A DNA stretch of 7,092 bases, taken from the NCBI GenBank assembly GCA_003153055.1, contig PMBV01000532.1, positions 362 to 7,453 of the forward strand, given 5' to 3'. A program made the position numbers and the translations under genes. Within the stretch, counting starts at the first letter, position 1; each line of letters starts with the position of its first letter. Below, in pieces: positions 1-4,965 of this stretch. This stretch comes from Myxococcales bacterium. GTDB lineage: Bacteria > Myxococcota > Myxococcia > Myxococcales > Myxococcaceae. A model generated the notes under the pieces. It was not told the DNA's origin, did no database searches, and saw only the letters and a list, made by a program, of their open reading frames with translations.

Positions 1-207
1 TTCGAGCTGGCCATCGCCGTGGCCGTCGCCACCTTCGGAATGGGCCACGGGGCAGCCTTCGCCGCGGTCATCGGGCCACTCGTGGAGGTTCCGGTGTTGA
101 TTGGTCTGGTCAACGTCGCCCTCAAGCTCAGAGAGAAGTTCTTCCCCAATGACCCAGGCGAGCTGGCCCGGGTCGCCAACTGCGCTGTCGACGTGAGGCC
201 GTCATGA
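1..207 (+). CDS. arsB: ACR3-type arsenite efflux permease, C-terminal fragment (5' end outside the window)
   Basis: Only the last 68 codons are present; the frame is open from base 1 and ends at TGA 205-207. The fragment opens with [13 protein letters not shown] and continues with [20 protein letters not shown], which I recognise as the last membrane segments of the ACR3 (BASS superfamily, 10-TM) arsenite/H+ antiporters. The Glu in the opening FELA probably corresponds to the conserved Glu of the ACR3 transport site. A short cytosolic tail follows (about residues 41-68, with a basic KLREK stretch). ACR3 exports arsenite across the inner membrane and thereby completes arsenate detoxification. 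The stop codon overlaps the start of the arsenate reductase gene (ATGA), so the two are almost certainly co-transcribed and translationally coupled. The gene is cut by the window edge, not broken. Names vary (acr3 or arsB); it is not the unrelated 12-TM ArsB family. Confidence 0.9.
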   Translation, partial: FELAIAVAVATFGMGHGAAFAAVIGPLVEVPVLIGLVNVALKLREKFFPNDPGELARVANCAVDVRPS

Positions 208-656
208 GCACCACCTGGGAGATCGAGGCCGCCGCCATCGCGGCGCTCAAGCCAAAGCACGTGCTGTTCCTCTGTGTCGCGAACTCGGCTCGCAGCCAAT
301 TGGCCGAGGGTATCGCGCGGTCGCTGGCTCCGACGGGCGTGAAGGTGTCGTCGGCTGGCTCGGCGCCCTCGAGGCTCAACCCCCTGGCGGTGAAGGTGCT
401 CGCCGAGCTCGGGCTTGACATCAGCGCCCAGTACTCGAAGCGGGTGGAGGACATTCCGCCCGATGACGTCGACGTCGTCGTGACGCTCTGCGCCGAAGAG
501 GTGTGCCCGGTGTTCCTGGGCAAGGCGATGCGGGTGCACTGGGGCCTCCCTGATCCCGCTGGAGCGACTGGTGACGAAAGAGTCAAGCTGGAAGCGTTTC
601 GCGCAGTGCGTGACGAGCTCAGACGTCGCTTGGCGGTCGTCTTCTTCAAGCCCTGA
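204..656 (+). CDS. arsC: Arsenate reductase, low-molecular-weight phosphatase type (thioredoxin-coupled)
   Basis: 150-residue cytosolic enzyme that reduces arsenate to arsenite for export by the upstream ACR3 permease. The LMW-PTP phosphate/arsenate loop is CVANSARS, with nucleophile Cys24 and Arg30 (CX5R). The redox cysteines that relay the disulfide are Cys96 and Cys101 in TLCAEEVCP, followed by the HWGLPDPAG segment bearing the general-acid Asp117. The Cys96-Cys101 loop is two residues shorter than in the classical Staphylococcus/Bacillus ArsC (Cys82 and Cys89), a variant I associate with many environmental proteobacterial homologues. The N-terminal extension of about 16 residues (rich in Ala and Glu) before the first beta strand KHVLFLC is slightly longer than usual. 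The ATG is chosen because it overlaps the ACR3 stop as ATGA; the ribosome-binding site is weak (GTGAGG at 193-198), consistent with translational coupling. The three-Cys arrangement predicts thioredoxin rather than glutaredoxin as reductant. Confidence 0.93.
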   Translation: MSTTWEIEAAAIAALKPKHVLFLCVANSARSQLAEGIARSLAPTGVKVSSAGSAPSRLNPLAVKVLAELGLDISAQYSKRVEDIPPDDVDVVVTLCAEEVCPVFLGKAMRVHWGLPDPAGATGDERVKLEAFRAVRDELRRRLAVVFFKP

Positions 657-785
657 CCTCGAAAGCCCATTACTCGCGAACGACGAGGTGCTAGACAGGG
701 CGACACTCTGTGACATCGACCGGCGGATCGGCAAAGTAGCAATGTGAACAAGCGTCGACGGCTTCAAAGGAACGGAGGCGGTGTT
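657..785. other. Intergenic gap between the ars genes and the cytochrome cluster
   Basis: 129 nt separate the arsC stop from the preferred TTG start of the barrel gene. I see no strong sigma70 or sigma54 promoter, no ArsR-like dyad, and no stem followed by a T-run. Short weak inverted repeats (CTCG/CGAG at 673-686) are not convincing. The gap could hold a promoter for the cytochrome unit, or the unit could be read through from the ars operon; the sequence does not decide this. Confidence 0.5.
774..778 (+). promoter_or_regulatory. Ribosome-binding site that fixes a TTG start at 786
   Basis: GGAGG lies 7 nt before TTG 786-788. The alternative in-frame GTG at 744 has no comparable site upstream and would put 14 extra residues (rich in Arg and Gly) in front of an otherwise normal signal peptide. 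The site therefore favours the TTG start. Confidence 0.65.
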
Positions 786-2108
786 TTGAGGGGCACCTGC
801 TTCAAGAAGACGATAGCGGCGGCGGCACTGACCGCGGCCACGACGGCCTTTGGGGCGAACGTCGATGCGTCGCTGACCGGCCTGTTGCAAGGTCGTCCGG
901 CGATTCTGGCGGGCGAGGCGCAGACCACCGTGCCGTTCCTCGCTCAGGTCGGCCTCAACGCGTCCGACATCACCATGGGCCCGGTTCAAGACGTGCGGGT
1001 CGGGGTCGGCGCCTGGGGCCGAGTCAGCCTCAACGGAGGCGAGCAGTCCGCAGGCGATGTCGATCTCGCGTACGTCTCGGGGAAGCTGTTCGACAAGCAC
1101 CTGACGGTCACGCTGGGCCGGCAGTTCCGGTCGGGCGGAGCCTTGAGGGCACTGCACCTCGATGGCGGCAACCTCGATGTCATGCTCCCGGGGCGGTTGG
1201 GCTTCAGCATCTTCGGCGGCGTCCCGGTCATTCCGCGCTTCGCGGCGGCCAAAGGTGACGCGGCCTGGGGCGCGCGGCTCTTCTGGCGGCCCACCTTCAA
1301 CACCGAGATCGGCGCCAGCTACTTCGAGTTGCTCGACCACGGCTACACGGGGCGGAGAGACCTGGGCCTCGACGCCCGAGCCGAGTTGTTCCGGAGGCTG
1401 AGGGTCTCGGGCATGGCGGTGATGAGCGCCATCGAGGGGCGGCTGGCCGAGGGAGACATCACCCCCGCGCTGCGGCTGAACCAAGACTTCGAGCTCACGG
1501 CTTTCTTCCGCCACACCTCGCCAGACCTCTTGCTGCCTCGCACGTCGATCTTGAGCGTCTTCGCTCAGACCAATCAGAACCAGGGTGGGCTGGGGCTCAT
1601 CTGGGCGCCGGCGGGGATGATCTCCGCGGCCATCGATGGCCGGCTCATCAGCATTCCCAACGATCCGCTGGGCTATGAGTTGCTGGGTCAGGCGACGCTG
1701 CGACCGAGCCGGAATACGCGGGCCACGATCGAGGCGGTGCGGCTCTCGTTGCCTGACAATGGCTATACCCGTCTCCGTCTCGCCGGTGGAGCCACCGTCG
1801 GCACCCTGGCGCTTTCCCTGGACCTCGAGGGTTATCTGCTCGACCTCCCCGTCAACGGCACCCGGCAGTCGCTCACCGCGTCGGCCACCGCCCGCCTCCC
1901 CTTGCCGCTGGGTTTCGACGCAGTGGTGAGCGGGCTGGTGGCGTCAGACCCCTTCTACCAGACGCGCTTCGAGGTCATCGGGCGGCTCGTCTACACCTTC
2001 AAGATCAGGACTCGCACCGAGGCGCCGGAGCCTCCCAAGAAGAAGAAGGACGACGACGAGAAAGAGTCGGACGCTCGTAGGGGCCGCGCCGCGGAGGGCA
2101 CGACGTGA
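786..2108 (+). CDS. Putative outer-membrane beta-barrel protein (conduit porin candidate)
   Basis: 440-residue protein from the TTG start. Residues 1-24 form a Sec signal peptide (basic RGTCFKK, an Ala/Thr/Leu core, cleavage near TTAFGA). Most of residues 40-407 alternates polar and hydrophobic residues in short segments separated by Gly/Asn/Asp turns, for example LTVTLGRQF, GARLFWRP, LALSLDLEGY and FEVIGRLVYTF. This is the look of an outer-membrane barrel with perhaps 16-20 strands, a guess by eye. The last strand-like segment ends VYTFKI and is followed by a charged tail with KKKKDDDEKE (residues 418-427). There is no heme motif and no Cys in the mature part. I do not recognise the family. 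Its role as the sleeve of a porin-cytochrome electron conduit is inferred from the two cytochrome genes that follow, the first overlapping its stop by 4 nt. It is much smaller than MtrB-type porins. An alternative GTG start at 744 would give 454 residues. Confidence 0.75.
   Translation: MRGTCFKKTIAAAALTAATTAFGANVDASLTGLLQGRPAILAGEAQTTVPFLAQVGLNASDITMGPVQDVRVGVGAWGRVSLNGGEQSAGDVDLAYVSGKLFDKHLTVTLGRQFRSGGALRALHLDGGNLDVMLPGRLGFSIFGGVPVIPRFAAAKGDAAWGARLFWRPTFNTEIGASYFELLDHGYTGRRDLGLDARAELFRRLRVSGMAVMSAIEGRLAEGDITPALRLNQDFELTAFFRHTSPDLLLPRTSILSVFAQTNQNQGGLGLIWAPAGMISAAIDGRLISIPNDPLGYELLGQATLRPSRNTRATIEAVRLSLPDNGYTRLRLAGGATVGTLALSLDLEGYLLDLPVNGTRQSLTASATARLPLPLGFDAVVSGLVASDPFYQTRFEVIGRLVYTFKIRTRTEAPEPPKKKKDDDEKESDARRGRAAEGTT
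2093..2098 (+). promoter_or_regulatory. Ribosome-binding site for the first cytochrome gene
   Basis: GGAGGG within the end of the barrel gene lies 6 nt before GTG 2105. It supports the GTG start that overlaps the upstream stop codon (GTGA), and implies coupled translation of barrel and cytochrome. Confidence 0.65.
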
Positions 2109-3172
2109 AGCGCTCCCTTCCTCGCCCCCTGCTGTTCGTCATGTCGATGTTCGCCGTGGCCTGCGCGACGCTCTTCGGTCTGGGCCCGCCGGTCGACCGC
2201 CCGATCTCACCCCATGCCCGGCACAAGAAGGCCGACGTGGAGTGCGTGGCCTGTCACGAGAGTATCTACGAGTCCACCGACCTCTCGAGCATGGACTTGC
2301 CGAAGGAAAAGAAGTGCTACGAGTGCCACAAGGATCAAAAGGCCGAGAAGGACTGCAAGTACTGTCACACGGTCCCCGAGAATCCGAAGACGTTCGTGCC
2401 CAAGGAGCGGCACCTCGTCTTCAGCCACAAGAAGCACCTCGAGATCGATACCATCGGTGACGACTGCACCAAGTGCCACACCAAGTTCCCTGAGCCCGGC
2501 GACCTCACTGGGCTGACCCCGAAGATGGAGTCGTGCACCGCGTGCCACGAGCACGAAGAGGCGTACCAAAATGGCGAGTGCGAGAAGTGTCACCAGGACC
2601 TGTCGGTCTTCGCGCTCAGGCCCATCTCGCGCTTCGAGCATCAGGGTGATTTCCTGCACACGCACACCGGCGTCGCCCGGAGCCGACCTGATTCCTGCGC
2701 CACCTGCCACGACCAGCAGTTCTGTGCCGATTGCCACGCTCGCACCGTGGCGACGCGGGTGGAGTTCAAGTTCCCCGAGCGCTTCGACCGGCAGATGATT
2801 CACCGGGGCGACTGGCTCGGGCGGCACATGATTGAAGAGAAGCGCGACCCGATGATGTGCGAGCGGTGCCACGCGGTCAGCTTCTGCTCCGATTGTCACA
2901 CCAAGGCCGGGGTGACGCCGAGGAGCGAGCTCTCGCTCAACCCTCACGGGCCAGGCATCAACGAGAAGTCCTCGCGCGAGTTCCACGGCACCCAAGCTCG
3001 CCGTGACATCGTTTCCTGCGCCGCGTGCCATGACCAAGGCGCGTCGTCGAACTGCGTCCAGTGCCACCGCGTGGGCGGCGTTGGCGGGACCCCGCACCCG
3101 ATCGGGTGGTCGCTGCGCCACCCCCGGGAGGAGATCGTACAGAATGCGATGTGCCTCGTCTGTCATCGCTGA
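2105..3172 (+). CDS. Exported 13-heme c-type cytochrome (possible lipoprotein)
   Basis: 355-residue multiheme cytochrome. The N-terminus is basic (MKRSLPR), followed by a hydrophobic stretch ending AVAC with Cys20. This may be a lipoprotein signal, although Ala at -3 of the lipobox is atypical, so cleavage by signal peptidase I remains possible. Thirteen CXXCH sites begin at Cys 47, 71, 84, 121, 144, 159, 198, 207, 252, 261, 305, 317 and 350; the last is one residue from the C-terminus. The N-terminal half is Lys-rich and contains HLVFSHKKHL before a heme site, as in c3/c7-type cytochromes. The C-terminal half consists of three diheme units (see the repeat entry). Fifteen His lie outside CXXCH, enough to ligate every heme as bis-His. 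It probably works as a periplasmic or outer-membrane electron wire in one complex with the upstream barrel and the downstream cytochrome. Heme is attached in the periplasm by the cytochrome c maturation machinery, which is not in this window. Confidence 0.9.
   Translation: MKRSLPRPLLFVMSMFAVACATLFGLGPPVDRPISPHARHKKADVECVACHESIYESTDLSSMDLPKEKKCYECHKDQKAEKDCKYCHTVPENPKTFVPKERHLVFSHKKHLEIDTIGDDCTKCHTKFPEPGDLTGLTPKMESCTACHEHEEAYQNGECEKCHQDLSVFALRPISRFEHQGDFLHTHTGVARSRPDSCATCHDQQFCADCHARTVATRVEFKFPERFDRQMIHRGDWLGRHMIEEKRDPMMCERCHAVSFCSDCHTKAGVTPRSELSLNPHGPGINEKSSREFHGTQARRDIVSCAACHDQGASSNCVQCHRVGGVGGTPHPIGWSLRHPREEIVQNAMCLVCHR
2696..3172 (+). repeat. Threefold diheme repeat within the first cytochrome
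   Basis: Paired heme sites recur at residues 198/207, 252/261 and 305/317, giving a period of 53-54 residues. The first two pairs are nearly superimposable: CXXCH, three residues, Phe, then CxDCH. Each pair is followed at about 26-43 residues by two free His (233/241, 281/294 and 331/339), the likely distal ligands of that unit. Residue 350 begins a lone heme site that looks like the start of a truncated fourth unit. This is divergent duplication at protein level, not a DNA-level repeat. Confidence 0.6.
3126..3133 (+). promoter_or_regulatory. Shine-Dalgarno-like site before the only nearby intact in-frame ATG of the second cytochrome gene
   Basis: GGGAGGAG inside the end of the first cytochrome gene lies 10 nt before ATG 3144. 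It makes 3144 the best intact start on nucleotide grounds, though the resulting signal peptide is oddly long. The rival site is GAAGGTGG at 3198-3205, 6 nt before an ATG at 3212 that is out of frame as read. Confidence 0.4.
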
Positions 3173-4916
3173 GGGCGCCCTGCGTCGTCGGCGTCGCGAA
3201 GGTGGCTCCCCATGCCGCGGGGAGGGGTCTGTTCGGTCATTTCGCCCTGACCGCGGTGCCGTCGGTGTGCTCGGGTTGACGGCCCTGCTGGCCCTCACCG
3301 CGGGGTGCGAGCAGTTTCGTGGTTTGGAGGGCGAGCTCGCCGCCTGCCAAGACTACGACACGACGATTCAGCCCTTGCTCACCCAGCGTTGCGTGAGCTG
3401 TCACGGCGCTGATCGAGCCGAGGGAGCCTACAAGCTCACCTCGCGGCTCGACGCCTTGGCTCGTCGAGACGACGGCTCGACGCGCGTGGTCGGCGCGGAC
3501 GCTGGGGTCGACGCGCTGGTGCTAGCGGCTGCCAAAGGCGAGCTGCCCGGCCATGAGGCCCTGGCGGCCGGCGAGCTCGCCACCCTGACCAGTTGGGTGG
3601 TGGACTGCAAGGCCGGGGGGCGACGGCTGCACTACCACCCCCGCGGCTGGAGCACTCCCACGACGACGACCTTCCACGGAGACGCGCTCAGTGCGACGGG
3701 GTACCAAATCGACGGTGGCACGCAGAACTGCATGGGCTGTCACGGAGACGACTTCTCGGGGGGCAAGGCCAAGGTGGCCTGCCATGAATGCCACTCGACG
3801 CCGCTTTTCTCGTGCAACATGTGCCACGGCTCGAGCACCAACTCCGCGCCGCCGAGGTCGTTGTCGGGCTCGAAGCTCAATACAACGCCAGGGGTCGGAG
3901 CCCACCAGACGCACGTTCAGAACGGTCCGTTGCACCAAGCCTATAGCTGCGACAAATGCCACGTTACGCCCGTCGACCCTTTCCAGTCAGGGCACTTCCA
4001 GGTTGACGGAGGCCCGGAGGACGGGCGCGCCGAGGTCGTGTTCGCTTTCGACGGAGGCCGCGGCCAGTACGCCTTCGACCAGCACACCTGCACCAATTCG
4101 ACCTGCCATGCGCCGGCGACGACCGACACGGCGGCCAAGAACCAACTCCCGACCTGGACCAAGCTCGGTCAGGGCGAAGCGGCCTGCGGCACCTGCCACG
4201 GTGTTCCTCCCTCGAACCACTCCTCTGAGACCGACTGCGGGCAGTGCCACCAGGGCGCCTTCGTCGACGGGGGCATCGTGGTCGCGAAGCACGCCGACGG
4301 TCACCTCGACCTGGGGCGGCCCGGAGACGCGACGGTCACGTGCGCCTCGTGTCACGGCGACGCTGTAGCCTTCCGCGATCTCCACGGCAGCACGGACCCG
4401 ACGGTGGTGACGGTCGGGGCGCACCAGGCACACCTCAGTGCCAAGCACGGCTTCAGCGCGCCGGTGCAGTGCAACCAGTGCCACCTGGCTCCGACGGAGA
4501 TCCGGTCGCCTGGGCACATTGACCATCTGTTGCCGGCGACCGTCTTCCCTGCTGGGGTCGTGGATGGAGGCAGCATCGCGGCGAACGACGGAGCGACGCC
4601 CACGTGGGATCGCGGCGCGGCCACGTGCGGCAACGTCTATTGCCATACGCTGGGCAACGGCGGCGCGAGGGACACCAGCCCGACCAAGCTCGCGCAGGTG
4701 GGGTGGACCACCACGACGCCGCAGGTCTTCTGCGGCTCGTGTCACGGGTTGCCTCCCGCGACGCCGATTCACTCCACCCCGGGGGTGAACCTCTTCACCT
4801 GTTACCTCTGCCACCCGAGCACCATCGACTCGACGGGCACTCTCCTGGTGAAGCGGGGCGCCGACGGTGGGCTCACGTCCATGCACATCAACGGAACGGT
4901 GGACTACGGGCAGTGA
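3144..4916 (+). CDS. 13-heme c-type cytochrome lipoprotein with CX4CH sites
   Basis: 590 residues from ATG 3144; the mature part from lipobox LTAGC (Cys at 3306-3308) is 536 residues. Eleven CXXCH sites start at 3390, 3729, 3780, 3813, 3948, 4185, 4236, 4341, 4470, 4731 and 4800. Two CX4CH sites, CTNSTCH at 4089 and CGNVYCH at 4626, bring the total to 13. The mature N-terminus resembles a planctomycete-type monoheme domain (IQPLLTQRCVSCHGAD, then about 45 residues on LATLTSWVVDC). The rest is a Gly/Thr/Asp-rich multiheme region with two copies of a module typical of the Geobacter CxxxxCH-CxxCH cytochromes (I recall TIGR01904). About 20 further His can serve as distal ligands. The lipobox predicts an anchored outer-membrane protein, plausibly the surface-side terminus of the conduit. 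The start is uncertain: ATG 3144 overlaps the upstream gene by 29 nt and leaves a 54-residue leader; GTG 3267 leaves only 13 residues without a basic end. Confidence 0.88.
   Translation: MRCASSVIAEGALRRRRREGGSPCRGEGSVRSFRPDRGAVGVLGLTALLALTAGCEQFRGLEGELAACQDYDTTIQPLLTQRCVSCHGADRAEGAYKLTSRLDALARRDDGSTRVVGADAGVDALVLAAAKGELPGHEALAAGELATLTSWVVDCKAGGRRLHYHPRGWSTPTTTTFHGDALSATGYQIDGGTQNCMGCHGDDFSGGKAKVACHECHSTPLFSCNMCHGSSTNSAPPRSLSGSKLNTTPGVGAHQTHVQNGPLHQAYSCDKCHVTPVDPFQSGHFQVDGGPEDGRAEVVFAFDGGRGQYAFDQHTCTNSTCHAPATTDTAAKNQLPTWTKLGQGEAACGTCHGVPPSNHSSETDCGQCHQGAFVDGGIVVAKHADGHLDLGRPGDATVTCASCHGDAVAFRDLHGSTDPTVVTVGAHQAHLSAKHGFSAPVQCNQCHLAPTEIRSPGHIDHLLPATVFPAGVVDGGSIAANDGATPTWDRGAATCGNVYCHTLGNGGARDTSPTKLAQVGWTTTTPQVFCGSCHGLPPATPIHSTPGVNLFTCYLCHPSTIDSTGTLLVKRGADGGLTSMHINGTVDYGQ
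3897..4317 (+). repeat. Multiheme module, copy A
   Basis: Order of landmarks: GAHQTH, CDKCH with xxP after it, SGHFQVDGG, CTNSTCH, CGTCHGVPP, CGQCH, then HADGHLDLG. The same order recurs in copy B, so this is a tandem internal duplication of a four-heme module (three CXXCH and one CX4CH). Similarity is at protein level; no long identical DNA runs are evident. Confidence 0.75.
4416..4913 (+). repeat. Multiheme module, copy B
   Basis: Order of landmarks: GAHQAH, CNQCH with xxP after it, PGHIDH, CGNVYCH, CGSCHGLPP, CYLCH, then HINGTVDYG at the C-terminus. It matches copy A landmark for landmark. A single-heme linker (CASCH at 4341-4355) joins the two copies. Copy B is longer by about 25 residues, mostly between the CNQCH and CX4CH sites. 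Confidence 0.75.
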
Positions 4917-4965
4917 GAGCCGCGACCAACAGACATCGAATCCTCAGGCCCTTCCAGCCGAGCTC
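4917..4965. other. Gap between convergent genes
   Basis: 49 nt between the stop of the second cytochrome (+) and the stop of the M49-like gene (-). A bidirectional terminator would be expected here, but I find no good stem with a T-run on either strand; only short self-complementary pieces such as GAGCTC are visible. Confidence 0.5.

Noticed and set aside
673..686. Inverted repeat CTCG...CGAG after arsC as a terminator
   Set aside because: The stem is only 4 bp and no T-run follows.
692..720. Possible sigma70 promoter TAGACA - 17 nt - ATCGAC upstream of the barrel gene
   Set aside because: The -35 resembles consensus but the -10 has almost no match to TATAAT, so it is not better than chance in this sequence.
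128..751. A 207-codon open frame on the - strand across arsC
   Set aside because: It is a Ser/Arg-rich shadow of the well-supported arsC and ACR3 frames.
2207..3298. A 363-codon open frame on the - strand
   Set aside because: It is antisense to the 13-heme cytochrome. Its Val/Leu/Ala/Arg-rich composition arises from reading heme codons in reverse, and there is no recognisable motif.
3987..4886. A 299-codon open frame on the - strand
   Set aside because: It is antisense to the second cytochrome, Arg/Val/Gly-rich with no recognisable fold, while the + strand carries unmistakable heme motifs.
4917..4965. Bidirectional terminator between the convergent genes
   Set aside because: Only short palindromes such as GAGCTC are present; no stem long enough and no T-tract on either strand.
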